Assembly: GCA_030377945.1 (NCBI GenBank)
Contig: JAUCGD010000015.1
Coordinates: forward strand, 1 to 36,615
DNA from: Desulfobacterales bacterium HSG17
Lineage (GTDB): Bacteria; Desulfobacterota; Desulfobacteria; Desulfobacterales; Desulfococcaceae
Length of the DNA stretch: 36,615 nucleotides
Reading direction: 5' to 3'
Part shown: positions 1 through 6,825 of the stretch, in pieces
Numbering within the stretch: the first letter of the stretch is position 1
Layout: each line of letters opens with the position of its first letter
The notes under the pieces: model-generated
Told to the model about the DNA's origin: nothing
Databases searched by the model: none
Seen by the model: only the letters and a program-made list of their open reading frames with translations
Translations under genes and position numbers: made by a program

Positions 1-38
1 TACGAACATTATTCTGTCAATTTATATCTTTTTAAAAA

Positions 39-92
39 ACTTGTTTTCCAGCTTTTATACACCATCATGGATTTAATTGGTCATTGAATTTT
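39..92 (+). pseudogene. 3'-end fragment of an AAA/DUF4143 ATPase gene (relic 1)
   Basis: About 54 bases match the last codons and the region just past the stop of the intact ATPase gene that ends at 3702. The match covers the stretch around TTTTCCAGC, TTTATACAC and ATTTAATTG, with scattered substitutions. No open frame leads into it. A second, longer fragment lies at 881-1016 in the same orientation, and vapBC lies between the two. The fragment is closer to the 881-1016 copy (both have CTTGTTTTCCAG) than to the intact gene. The similarity is seen directly; the origin by duplication and decay is inferred. Confidence 0.6.
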
Positions 93-104
93 TTTACAGA
101 CGTA

Positions 105-497
105 CTATATATCCCAGAGCCTGAGATTATCAATAACATTAAAATGATGGTCATAACTGACCAGGATAGACCCGCTTTCAACAGCATGTGCAGCAATCCA
201 AATATCGTTTACAGGAATTGGTTTCCCTGCTTTTTTTAATTGATTCTTAACCAGGGCAAAATATTGGGCTGTTTCATCAGTGGCATTTAAAATTTTAACT
301 CCTGGTTTGTGAAGAAAAGTATTCAAAATTTCAATATTATATTTTTCTTTTGTTCCACCTTTGAAACCAGCGTATAATTCGCCTAATACAAATATTGACA
401 TATAAACTGTATCTGAAGTTGCGATAATATCAAGGACTTCATCTGCACCTGTAAGAAGTTTTGAATACGCATTGGTATCGAGAAGGATGATTTTCAT
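105..497 (-). CDS. vapC: VapC-type PIN-domain ribonuclease toxin
   Basis: Predicted type II toxin, a metal-dependent PIN-domain RNase; VapC enzymes usually cleave tRNA or rRNA. From the ATG at 497 the protein has 130 residues, normal for VapC. The acidic residues expected of a PIN active site are visible: D7 in LLDTN, E40 in GELYAG, D98 in NDIWIAA and D116 in SYDHHF. The start at 497 is preferred over an upstream TTG (503) because it forms an ATGA overlap with the antitoxin stop (496-494), the usual translational coupling in these operons. All four acidic positions are present and nothing is truncated, so the toxin looks functional. Its target RNA cannot be read from the sequence. Confidence 0.9.
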   Translation of the reverse strand: MKIILLDTNAYSKLLTGADEVLDIIATSDTVYMSIFVLGELYAGFKGGTKEKYNIEILNTFLHKPGVKILNATDETAQYFALVKNQLKKAGKPIPVNDIWIAAHAVESGSILVSYDHHFNVIDNLRLWDI

Positions 498-751
498 TCC
501 CAATCATCCTTGTCAATTTTATTAAACTCTTTTATATTGTTTTCAAATTCTAAAAGGTCGGAATCAGCCCAGAGATTCTTGAATTCTTTGAACTCATTAT
601 ATCGTTCCATATTTTTTGCGGGCTTTATGCCCAAGGCATTTTCTAAAAGCATCTTAATTGTTTTATTAAGACTCATACCTTCAAACTCTGACTTTGTTTT
701 CAGCATTGACCAAAGCGGTTTATCAAGACCATGAATTGTTATTGATTTCAT
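494..751 (-). CDS. vapB: VapB-type antitoxin (ribbon-helix-helix-like)
   Basis: 85-residue protein directly upstream of and overlapping vapC, the position of the cognate antitoxin. The N-terminus (MKSITIHGLDKPLWSML, then GMSLNKTIKMLL) resembles FitA/VapB-type ribbon-helix-helix antitoxins: a short beta strand followed by two helices with the SLNKTI turn. The C-terminal half is acidic, with a WADSDLLEFENNIKEF stretch that would wrap the toxin. A good ribosome binding site (AGGAG) lies about 7 bases before the ATG. The promoter contains repeated GAACTA boxes that probably serve autorepression. Antitoxin identity rests mainly on context plus the N-terminal pattern. Confidence 0.85.
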   Translation of the reverse strand: MKSITIHGLDKPLWSMLKTKSEFEGMSLNKTIKMLLENALGIKPAKNMERYNEFKEFKNLWADSDLLEFENNIKEFNKIDKDDWE

Positions 752-764
752 TATTATCTCCTGC

Positions 765-830
765 GAACTATCCTTGAACTATTTTTAGTTCATTTAGTTA
801 TGATTATAGTTCATAATTTATAAAAGTCAA
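765..830 (-). promoter_or_regulatory. vapBC promoter with four GAACTA operator boxes
   Basis: On the minus strand a -35 TTGACT (plus 825-830) and a -10 TATAAT (plus 803-808) are separated by 16 bases. On the plus strand, GAACTA occurs at 765-770 and 776-781, and its reverse complement TAGTTC at 786-791 and 807-812. One box overlaps the -10 edge and the others cover the start region. This arrangement fits cooperative autorepression by VapBC. The boxes are seen directly; binding is inferred. Confidence 0.7.
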
Positions 831-880
831 CAAAATCGTAATAGTTTCAATTTTTATGGGTTTATACAATTTTACAATTT

Positions 881-1016
881 TATCTTTTATTAAAAACATT
901 TCCCGATATTTCCAGAGCATTTGTTCTTTCTCAAAGGCCTTATTCAGAGCTTTTAGAACAAAAGCTTGTTTTCCAGCCTTTATACACTGCCATGAATTTA
1001 ATTGATAATTGATTTT
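881..1016 (+). pseudogene. 3'-end fragment of an AAA/DUF4143 ATPase gene (relic 2)
   Basis: About 136 bases match positions 3571-3705 of the intact ATPase gene at roughly 95 percent by eye (about 7 differences). It encodes the same C-terminal residues (LLKTFPDISRAFVLSQRPYS and on to the stop). Most differences are synonymous, so the copy probably descends from a gene that was under selection. The similarity begins abruptly at 881 and ends just after the stop codon, leaving only the last 43 or so codons. An open frame on the opposite strand here (804-1061) is only a shadow of this relic. Confidence 0.85.
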
Positions 1017-1146
1017 CTTGTTCCAGTTTGAACTATGTAAATGTTTTCTTAAAAATAGCACTTTTTTTACACAATATTATTACAATTTTTACATAGGTAT
1101 TATTACCTATACCTGTCAACAGGGGTTCTTGACGGTTTATTCCCCG

Positions 1147-1162
1147 TGGCATGGTAGTTGCT
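1147..1162 (+). promoter_or_regulatory. Candidate sigma-54 (RpoN) promoter
   Basis: The sequence TGGCATGGTAGTTGCT matches the -24/-12 consensus TGGCAC-N5-TTGCW at all but one position, with the required GG-N10-GC spacing. Transcription would start near 1173, just before the riboswitch at 1186. PEP-CTERM systems are known to come with sigma-54-dependent regulators (the PrsK/PrsR type), which fits. No activator gene is visible in the window. Confidence 0.65.
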
Positions 1163-1185
1163 ATATACTTTACTAATTATATTTA

Positions 1186-1259
1186 TTGAAAAACCCAAAC
1201 CTGTTGTGAGGCAGGGACGGAAACCAAACGGGTCTCATGGGGAGATAGCCGGTTGTCAA
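1186..1259 (+). ncRNA. GEMM-I cyclic dinucleotide riboswitch (c-di-GMP or cGAMP class)
   Basis: The segment carries the conserved GEMM-I pieces in order: CAAACC (1196-1201), GGGACGGAAACC (1214-1225), ACGGGTCT (1228-1235) and AGATAGCCGG (1243-1252). The flanks form P1: TTGA and AACC on the 5' side pair with GGTT and TCAA on the 3' side. The 3' end of P1 lies only about 12 bases before the Shine-Dalgarno sequence AAAGGAG of the PEP-CTERM gene, and I see no intrinsic terminator between them, so control of translation initiation is the simplest reading. Whether the ligand is c-di-GMP or 3',3'-cGAMP cannot be settled by eye. Confidence 0.8.
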
Positions 1260-1286
1260 TGATAAAATTTAAAGGAGAATTGTTGT

Positions 1287-1853
1287 ATGAAAAAATTGTT
1301 AAGTTTGTTAATGGGGTTGTTTTTAGTTTTTGTGGTTGTGGGGAGTGCCAATGCGATACCCTTCGAAGATATTGTTGACTGGGACGATAGGACTATTGGC
1401 GGTGTTACATATATACAACTTCATGAAAATGATCTGCACGATGATGATATTCCTTTTTTGTACGAACATTCCGTGGACTTTAATCCGGCAGCACAATCGA
1501 TTCAATCAGCAGACTTGTTTCTGAGACATATGCATAACAATACAAACGAGGAAGCCTATGTAATGGTAGAGGGCGGCGGAATCCATTGGTTGGGTGCACT
1601 GAGCGATTCTCAAAGTGGATGGGTAGAGGATAAATTTACTTTGGGCAGCCATATTCTTTCTGCAATCAGCGGCTCAAATTGGACAATTATGTTGGAATTA
1701 AAAGAGTTAACCGGTGGGGAGGATGGAATTAAACTTGATTACAGTAAAGTTTCTGGTGAATATAACCCAGTACCCGAACCAGCAACAATGATGCTTTTTG
1801 GCATGGGCCTTCTTGGACTTGCAGGCATTACACGTAATAGAAAAAAAGCTTAA
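1287..1853 (+). CDS. PEP-CTERM sorting-domain protein
   Basis: 188 residues. An N-terminal signal peptide runs from MKKLLSLLMG to about SANA (residue 23). The C-terminal PEP-CTERM signal starts at VPEP (162-165), followed by a hydrophobic helix (ATMMLFGMGLLGLAG) and a basic tail (TRNRKKA). Such proteins are exported, recognised by an exosortase and usually tied to exopolysaccharide or biofilm. The central region (about 24-158) is an acidic, aromatic-rich beta-type domain with no motif I can name. Strong ribosome binding site AAAGGAGAA, 6 bases before the ATG. Control appears layered: sigma-54-like promoter, GEMM riboswitch, then the gene, then its own terminator, a monocistronic unit. No exosortase gene is in the window. 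Confidence 0.9.
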   Translation: MKKLLSLLMGLFLVFVVVGSANAIPFEDIVDWDDRTIGGVTYIQLHENDLHDDDIPFLYEHSVDFNPAAQSIQSADLFLRHMHNNTNEEAYVMVEGGGIHWLGALSDSQSGWVEDKFTLGSHILSAISGSNWTIMLELKELTGGEDGIKLDYSKVSGEYNPVPEPATMMLFGMGLLGLAGITRNRKKA

Positions 1854-1891
1854 TCAAGTTCTATTGATTAAAATATAAGTTGTTTTAAATC

Positions 1892-1927
1892 AGCCGGATT
1901 TTCTTTATTGAAGATCCGGCTTTTTTA
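1892..1927 (+). terminator. Rho-independent terminator of the PEP-CTERM gene
   Basis: Perfect 8-bp stem AGCCGGAT (1892-1899) and ATCCGGCT (1914-1921) with a 14-base loop, running directly into a T-run. It lies 39 bases after the PEP-CTERM stop codon. Confidence 0.9.
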
Positions 1928-2026
1928 ATTTTGAGTTTTAAATAATGAAGTCGTTTGCCCTCTGCCAGATTGCTATATATAAGATTTATTTTTTATGAAT
2001 GAAAAAACTCCTCTTTCAGAATATCC

Positions 2027-2081
2027 CCAGTATTAAGCCAGTATTAAGCCAGTATTAAGCCAGTATCAAGCCAGTATCAAA
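2027..2081 (+). repeat. Five tandem copies of an 11-bp unit
   Basis: CCAGTATTAAG is repeated head to tail at 2027, 2038 and 2049; CCAGTATCAAG follows at 2060, and a last copy with one extra A ends at 2081. The array lies between the PEP-CTERM terminator and the promoter region of the mazE-like relic. Eleven bases is close to one helical turn, so it could be a bank of same-face protein sites, or simply slippage-prone sequence. Confidence 0.9.
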
Positions 2082-2142
2082 GATTTTTTTGATTTTAGTA
2101 GAAAGATGTTATTATATTGTTATAACGTTAAAGGATAGAGGG

Positions 2143-2340
2143 ATGATTATGCGAGCAAAAATTAGGCAAATTGGAAATTCAAAAGGGGTGATTATTCCAA
2201 CCTCATTTCTTGCAGAAACTGGTTTGCAGGCTAAAGTGGAAATGACTGTTATCGGGCAGTAATTTTAATTAAACTCGTAAAAAAAAGGTTGCGTAAAGGC
2301 TGGTTTGATGGTTACCATGCTGATGAAGATATTTTAACCT
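2143..2340 (+). pseudogene. Frameshifted MazE/AbrB-type antitoxin
   Basis: The first 39 codons (2143-2262) read MIMRAKIRQIGNSKGVIIPT and on, a clear SpoVT-AbrB/MazE DNA-binding fold, and then reach a premature TAA. Downstream, a different frame continues VILIKLVKKRLRKGWFDGYH and then ADEDIL, the typical MazE tail (a KGWFDGY-like motif). A small indel near 2250 therefore split one antitoxin gene. The extreme C-terminus is missing, and no MazF-like toxin follows: the next gene is an ATPase. The start has a purine-rich AAAGGATAGAGGG region upstream. The N-terminal piece alone could still bind DNA, but that is speculation. Confidence 0.8.
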
Positions 2341-2385
2341 TGTATTTTAAAAAGATATCTTTTAATATTACCTTGTATTTTAAAA
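2337..2385 (+). repeat. 16-bp direct repeat with a 14-bp palindrome between the copies
   Basis: ACCTTGTATTTTAAAA occurs at 2337-2352 and again at 2370-2385, 33 bases apart. The perfect palindrome AAAAGATATCTTTT spans 2350-2363. Both lie just upstream of the ATPase start at 2398 and could form an operator. No protein can be assigned. Confidence 0.7.
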
Positions 2386-2397
2386 GGGTTTAAAAAA

Positions 2398-3702
2398 ATG
2401 AAACGATTTATAATAGATAAATTATTGCACTGGCATAATGAAAAAAACAGTAAACCATTAATATTGAGTGGTGCCCGCCAGGTTGGAAAAACCTGGGCTG
2501 TTAAAAATTTTGCAGCCCTTTATTTAAACAATAAAATTCATGTTGTGGATTTTGAAAAATATCCGGACTGGCACAAAATATTTGAAAAAAATCTCAATGT
2601 AAAACGAATTATATCTGAACTTGAACTATTGTTAAATAAATCCATAACGCCAGGACGAGATCTTCTCTTTTTTGATGAAATCCAGATCTGCCCCAGAGCA
2701 ATTATGGCTTTACGTTATTTTTATGAAGATTTGCCTGATCTTAAGGTAATTGCTGCCGGGTCGCTTTTGGAATTTGCCCTTAAAGAAATCTCTTTTCCAG
2801 TAGGAAGGGTTCAGTTCATGAATATGTATCCCATGGTTTTTGCAGAATTTTTAAATGGGCTTGGTAAAGATATCATGGCAGAAACTCTTGTTTCAGGTTC
2901 CAGAGAGTTCAGTGAAAATATTCATGAGATGTTTCTTGAACAGCTTAGGTTATATTTTTTTATCGGTGGGATGCCCGAATGTGTAAAAACATACCGTGAT
3001 ACAGAAAAATTAAAAAAAGTATTTAATATTCAAGAAGGCTTAATTGAAGCATATCGAGCTGATTTCTCCAAATATGCACCTTATTCTGACAAGCAGTGTT
3101 TAAGCTCTGTGCTGACCAATACAGCACGGTTTGCAGGCCAGCAGATAAAATACACCCGCCTTGCCGATGGATTTACCCCGCCAACCAATAAAAAAGCTTT
3201 TGATCTTTTAAATATGGCACGCATCATTTATAAAATACCTTCCACTCCTTTGGTAGGGCTGCCTTTAGGAGCCCTGGCTTCTGACCGAAAATTCAAGGCA
3301 TTGATTGTTGATATTGGATTAATGCAGTATTTATGCGGCTTGAATATCAGCGAGGAGATATATAAAAAAGATTTGTTAAATATTTATAATGGAGCCCTGG
3401 CAGAACAGTTTGTCGGCCAGGAACTGCTGGCATACAATGATAATCAATTATATTACTGGGCGCGGGATGCAAAAAGCAGTAATGCCGAGGTTGATTATCT
3501 GTTTCAAAACAGCAGCGAAATTGTTCCTGTAGAGGTAAAGAGTGGATCAGCAGGAAGGCTTAAAAGCCTGCATCTTTTATTAAAAACATTTCCCGATATT
3601 TCCAGAGCATTTGTTCTCTCCCAAAGGCCTTATTCAGAACTTTTAGAACAAAAACTCATTTTCCAGCCTTTATACACTGCTATGAATTTAATTGATAATT
3701 GA
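2398..3702 (+). CDS. AAA ATPase with C-terminal DUF4143 domain
   Basis: 434 residues, the usual length for this family. Walker A GARQVGKT is at 25-32 and Walker B LLFFDEIQ ends near 96 (D93, E94). An arginine-bearing PVGRVQFMNMYPMVFAEFL segment follows. The C-terminal DUF4143 part contains a PD-(D/E)XK-like strand pattern (AEVDYLFQ ... VPVEVKSGSAGRLKSLH). These ATPases are widespread in mobile and accessory regions of anaerobes; their biochemical role is poorly defined, though the C-terminal half resembles restriction-type nuclease folds. The gene follows the broken mazE-like antitoxin and precedes a second homologue. Start: ATG at 2398 with a weak AAAGGG upstream. Fragments of its 3' end occur at 39-92 and 881-1016. 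Confidence 0.85.
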   Translation: MKRFIIDKLLHWHNEKNSKPLILSGARQVGKTWAVKNFAALYLNNKIHVVDFEKYPDWHKIFEKNLNVKRIISELELLLNKSITPGRDLLFFDEIQICPRAIMALRYFYEDLPDLKVIAAGSLLEFALKEISFPVGRVQFMNMYPMVFAEFLNGLGKDIMAETLVSGSREFSENIHEMFLEQLRLYFFIGGMPECVKTYRDTEKLKKVFNIQEGLIEAYRADFSKYAPYSDKQCLSSVLTNTARFAGQQIKYTRLADGFTPPTNKKAFDLLNMARIIYKIPSTPLVGLPLGALASDRKFKALIVDIGLMQYLCGLNISEEIYKKDLLNIYNGALAEQFVGQELLAYNDNQLYYWARDAKSSNAEVDYLFQNSSEIVPVEVKSGSAGRLKSLHLLLKTFPDISRAFVLSQRPYSELLEQKLIFQPLYTAMNLIDN

Positions 3703-4008
3703 TTTTTTGAGCTTATTTATCATGTGTGCCTGCCGTACCTGGAAGAGGTTTAGAAAAATATCTTTTATATATAATCTTTCCATATATCTACAGTAGGTTT
3801 AATTAATTCATCCACTTAAACAAGCAGTTAGAGAAGTCAAAAACCCTTACTTTAATACAAACAGTCTTTATTTTATCCTTGACTTTAAAACAAATATATA
3901 CGTTAATATCCATGACTTGGTGACATAGATTTATAATTACCGCCTTTTAAGACAGAGAATATATAAATGCAGATAATAAAAATAATTATTTAAAGGCAAT
4001 AGAAATCA
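3703..4008. other. Intergenic stretch, no gene recognised
   Basis: 306 AT-rich bases between the two ATPase genes. No terminator-like hairpin and no open frame with a ribosome binding site was found. A TTGACT near 3881 could be a -35 element for the second ATPase, but no convincing -10 follows at the right spacing. Confidence 0.5.
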
Positions 4009-5367
4009 TTGTTTGAAAGAGATATAACTAAAAAACTTGTATCATGGTCAAAAAGAGAAGAGAGAAAACCTCTGATCCTCAGAGGAGCCAGACAGGTAGG
4101 TAAAACTACAGCTGTCCACATGTTTGCAAAACAATTTGAACAGTATATTTATCTTAATCTGGAATTAAAAGAAGAAAAAGAAATTTTTGATCGAGAATAT
4201 TCCATAGATGAATTAGTCAATGCCATATTTTTTTTTAAAAATCAGATAAAAAATAATCAAAGGACTTTGATTTTTATTGATGAAATTCAGGCAAGTCCTG
4301 TTGCAGTAAAATATTTGCGGTTTTTTTATGAGGCATATCCAGATATTTATATTATTGCAGCAGGATCTTTACTGGAAACTTTGATTGATACTCATATCAG
4401 TTTCCCGGTTGGAAGAGTTGAGTATCTTGTCATGAAACCTTTGAATTTCAGAGAATTTCTCAGCGCAATAGGAGAACAGGCCGCTTTTAAAATTTTAGAT
4501 ACTATACCTGTTCCTGATTTTGCCCACGATAAACTGCTCAAGCTTTTTTATACTTATACTTTAATTGGCGGCATGCCAGAGGTAATTGAAAAATATTCAA
4601 TCAAAAATGATATTATTGCATTAAATATAATTTTTGACAGCCTTCTTGTCTCTTATATGGATGATATTGAAAAATATGCCAGAAACCAGACCATGACAGA
4701 GGTGATACGACATGCTGTTTCAAATATTTTTTATGAAGCAGGAACCAGGATAAAATTTCAGGGATTTGGCAATTCTAATTATAAATCCCGAGAAATGGGT
4801 GAGGCAATTAAAATGCTTGAAAAAGCAATGTTGATTTCTCTTTTATATCCTTGTTCATCTGTTGTTCCCCCTTTGCAGGCTAATATAAAAAAATCCCCAA
4901 AACTTCAGGTCCTTGATACAGGTATGTTAAATTATTTCACTGGATTACAGAACAATCTATTTGGAACAAAAGAGCTTGATTCATTTTATAAAGGCAGAAT
5001 AGCTGAACATATAACAGGGCAGGAAATTTTATCTTGTGAATCATCTCCATTATTTAAACTTCATTTCTGGGCTCGGGAAAAAAAACAGGCAAGTTCTGAA
5101 ATTGATTTTTTAATCCGGTTTGAAAATTTAATCATTCCTGTTGAAGTTAAATCAGGATCGGCCGGTCGGCTAAGATCTCTTCACCAGTTTATTGATCGTG
5201 CTCCACACAATATTGCTGTAAGGGTGTACTCGGGTATACTTGAAATCAATCATCTTAAAACAATTAAAGGGAAACCTTTTTCATTATTAAATTTACCATT
5301 TTACCTTACCGGCAACATTGAAAAATATATTAAATGGTTAATATCAGGTATGAAAAAAACGATTTAA
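4009..5367 (+). CDS. Second AAA ATPase with DUF4143 domain
   Basis: 452 residues, same architecture as the preceding ATPase: Walker A GARQVGKT at 26-33, Walker B TLIFIDEIQ, a PVGRVEYLVMKPLNFREFL segment, and a C-terminal EIDFLIRFENLIIPVEVKSG strand pair followed by SAGRLRSLHQF. The two proteins are clearly homologous yet well diverged outside these motifs, so this is not a recent duplication. The start is TTG at 4009: an in-frame TAG at 4000-4002 rules out any upstream start, and AAAGG lies about 12 bases before it. The KSGSAGRLxSLH block is almost identical in the two paralogues and is the most conserved part outside the P-loop. Confidence 0.85.
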   Translation: MFERDITKKLVSWSKREERKPLILRGARQVGKTTAVHMFAKQFEQYIYLNLELKEEKEIFDREYSIDELVNAIFFFKNQIKNNQRTLIFIDEIQASPVAVKYLRFFYEAYPDIYIIAAGSLLETLIDTHISFPVGRVEYLVMKPLNFREFLSAIGEQAAFKILDTIPVPDFAHDKLLKLFYTYTLIGGMPEVIEKYSIKNDIIALNIIFDSLLVSYMDDIEKYARNQTMTEVIRHAVSNIFYEAGTRIKFQGFGNSNYKSREMGEAIKMLEKAMLISLLYPCSSVVPPLQANIKKSPKLQVLDTGMLNYFTGLQNNLFGTKELDSFYKGRIAEHITGQEILSCESSPLFKLHFWAREKKQASSEIDFLIRFENLIIPVEVKSGSAGRLRSLHQFIDRAPHNIAVRVYSGILEINHLKTIKGKPFSLLNLPFYLTGNIEKYIKWLISGMKKTI

Positions 5368-5534
5368 GCAGAAGATGTGTTACTGAATAAAACTTTCAGG
5401 CAGATAAAAGACGTTCAAAATCGTTATCTTGTTGTTGATACAGATTGCACCACAGAAAAATATAAAATACCATTATGATTTTTTTTTGATGAAGTATGGG
5501 TTGGGATTAAGAATCATTAAGGGAAACAAAATTA

Positions 5535-5563
5535 TTGACTAATTGTATCTTATAGGATACATA
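5535..5563 (+). promoter_or_regulatory. Promoter-operator of the truncated HI1419/HI1420-type TA operon
   Basis: A -35 TTGACT (5535-5540) and a -10-like TACATA (5558-5563) are 17 bases apart. Within the spacer and reaching the -10 is a perfect inverted repeat, TGTATC (5544-5549) and GATACA (5556-5561), a plausible antitoxin operator. The -10 ends 6 bases before the ATG at 5570, so the transcript may have almost no leader. Confidence 0.6.
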
Positions 5564-5569
5564 TAGAAT

Positions 5570-5731
5570 ATGAAATATAAACTAGAAAGTACAATACAAT
5601 ATGATAAATGGTTTTCAAAAATAAAAGATCCTTTATCGAAAATACGGATTTTGGCAAGACTTAACCGTGTGGAAAATGGTAACTTTGGAGATTGCAAATC
5701 AATCAGTAAAAATTTGTCTGAATTACGTTGA
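5570..5731 (+). pseudogene. Truncated RelE/HigB-type toxin (HI1419-like), N-terminal half only
   Basis: 53 codons read as the first half of the phage-derived Gp49/HigB-like killer proteins: a YDKWFSKIKDP segment, then KIRILARLNRVENGNFGDCK and SISKNLSELR. Family members run to about 100 residues and continue with the catalytic RVYF... and GGDKSTQ... parts, which are absent here. The frame ends at a TGA (5729-5731) that overlaps the antitoxin TTG start (TTGA). The deletion therefore runs almost exactly to the antitoxin start. The missing half carries the functional core, so the product should be inactive. Confidence 0.8.
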
Positions 5732-6006
5732 CACTTCAAACAAAAACTTTTGATATTGCCGAGCACTTGAACACTCCTGAAGAAATTCGTATTTTTTTAC
5801 AGGAAGTGGTAGCCACGGGTGATGAATCGGATTTTATTCATGCTTTAAATACAGCCGCCAGAGCAATAGGCATGACCGAGGTGGCAAAAAAAGCAGGCGT
5901 TACCCGTGCAAGCCTTTATAAATCTCTGTCTGAAAATGGAAATCCAAAATTCAGTACAATCAATAAAGTGACCAAGGCGCTTGGCTGCAAACTTGCAGTT
6001 GCATAA
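5728..6006 (+). CDS. HigA-type antitoxin (HI1420-like addiction module antidote)
   Basis: 92 residues with the family pattern complete: an N-terminal FDIAEHLNTPEEIRIFLQE segment, then an HTH (GMTEVAKKAGVTRASLYKSL) and a SENGNPKFSTINKVTKALG tail. It neutralises and co-represses with an upstream RelE-like toxin in intact modules. The start is TTG at 5728, overlapping the stop of the shortened toxin, which implies translational coupling to the stub. With the toxin broken it is an orphan antitoxin that may still repress its own promoter (5544-5561) or protect against a related toxin elsewhere. Confidence 0.85.
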   Translation: MTLQTKTFDIAEHLNTPEEIRIFLQEVVATGDESDFIHALNTAARAIGMTEVAKKAGVTRASLYKSLSENGNPKFSTINKVTKALGCKLAVA

Positions 6007-6034
6007 ATCTGCATGCGCGTGCATTAGGCAAAAG

Positions 6035-6112
6035 GTGGCAGAAGATTCTATCAACAAAATGTCAATTGCTCTTAAAGAAGCCTGTGAGACTGATTACTGG
6101 CTGAGATATTGA
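6035..6112 (+). pseudogene. Fragment resembling the C-terminus of a four-helix-bundle protein
   Basis: A 25-residue stretch (NKMSIALKEACETDYWLRY, then stop) resembles the C-terminal helix of the small four-helix-bundle proteins related to the 23S rRNA intervening-sequence family, whose usual pattern is ISKMSIAxKExxETxYWLxLL. There is no ribosome binding site and no upstream frame, so it is best read as a leftover. The bases from 6113 to 6246 hold nothing I can identify. Confidence 0.4.
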
Positions 6113-6246
6113 AAATACCGCTGGGAAGGGAGTTATGACAATGGCAAAAGATGGTTCTCTACAGCAATCACATATTTTGGGCTGAAAGACAGTTCGTTAC
6201 CAGCAATCCCAGGGGGGTGATGTTTTTTACTCCCCAAAAAGTTGAG

Positions 6247-6576
6247 TTAATAACTTAACTTGGAACTTGCCAGACGGTTTAAACTAACACCGGCTTCTGC
6301 TGCTTTAATAGCAAGTGCGCGATGAACATCTGGAGGAACACGAACCATAAATTTTCCGCTATAATTTTTAACAGCAAGGGGTTCAGGAATTTTTTCTTTG
6401 TTTCTTGTCATGTCTTTAATTATATCAGCAACCATATTACGAATTCCTTTTAAAGCAGATTCCGGGGTCTTTGCTAACCAGCTTAAACTTGGCAGCTCTG
6501 TACACAAACCCACATATTCATCATCATCTGATGACCAGGTCACTTTATATGTATAGTGATCATTTTTTATAGCCAT
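6247..6576 (-). CDS. hicB: HicB-type antitoxin
   Basis: 109 residues. The N-terminal half has the partial RNase H-like HicB fold (YKVTWSSDDDEYVGLCTELP, then LSWLAKTPESALKGI). The C-terminal half is a ribbon-helix-helix-like DNA-binding region (GKFMVRVPPDVHRALAIKAA followed by GVSLNRLASSKL). It neutralises HicA and represses the operon. A strong Shine-Dalgarno GGAGGT lies about 6 bases before the ATG at 6576, inside the end of hicA; the genes overlap by 17 bases in different frames. Gene order is toxin first, then antitoxin, usual for hicAB. Confidence 0.9.
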   Translation of the reverse strand: MAIKNDHYTYKVTWSSDDDEYVGLCTELPSLSWLAKTPESALKGIRNMVADIIKDMTRNKEKIPEPLAVKNYSGKFMVRVPPDVHRALAIKAAEAGVSLNRLASSKLSY

Positions 6577-6820
6577 TTTCTACCTCCAACCTTTCAATAG
6601 CTTTTAGTACTTGTTTTACCTGGTATGATTTAGATTTCCCTTTTGTGTTTTGAATATTAACACGAGGATCGCCACGCCATGGAGTTTTGTATACCCTGTG
6701 ACTTGAACCTGATTGTCGGGCATTTCCAAAATAAAAATCATACACTTTGCATAATTCTGAAAACTTTACATTTTTGGTGTTATTTTTAAACTGTTTTAAT
6801 TTTTCAGCTATGCTTGTCAT
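6560..6820 (-). CDS. hicA: HicA-type mRNA interferase toxin
   Basis: 86 residues from the ATG at 6820, starting MTSIAEKLKQFKNNTKNVKF as in many HicA proteins. It has the dsRBD-like fold signature with the catalytic His in QSGSSHRVYKTP. HicA cleaves mRNA and tmRNA. A longer frame with a TTG start at 6859 is possible, but its extra codons cover what look like the -35 and -10 of the operon, so the ATG is preferred. No clear ribosome binding site precedes the ATG and the predicted transcript start falls within a base or two of it, so hicA may be translated from a leaderless mRNA. The key His is present and nothing is truncated. Confidence 0.85.
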   Translation of the reverse strand: MTSIAEKLKQFKNNTKNVKFSELCKVYDFYFGNARQSGSSHRVYKTPWRGDPRVNIQNTKGKSKSYQVKQVLKAIERLEVENGYKK

Positions 6821-6825
6821 ATCAT

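Noticed and set aside
804..1061. 85-residue open frame on the minus strand
   Set aside because: It is antisense to the ATPase 3' relic at 881-1016, with no ribosome binding site or family pattern.
2027..2081. Tandem 11-bp repeats as a CRISPR array
   Set aside because: The units are contiguous, with no spacers, and no cas gene is near.
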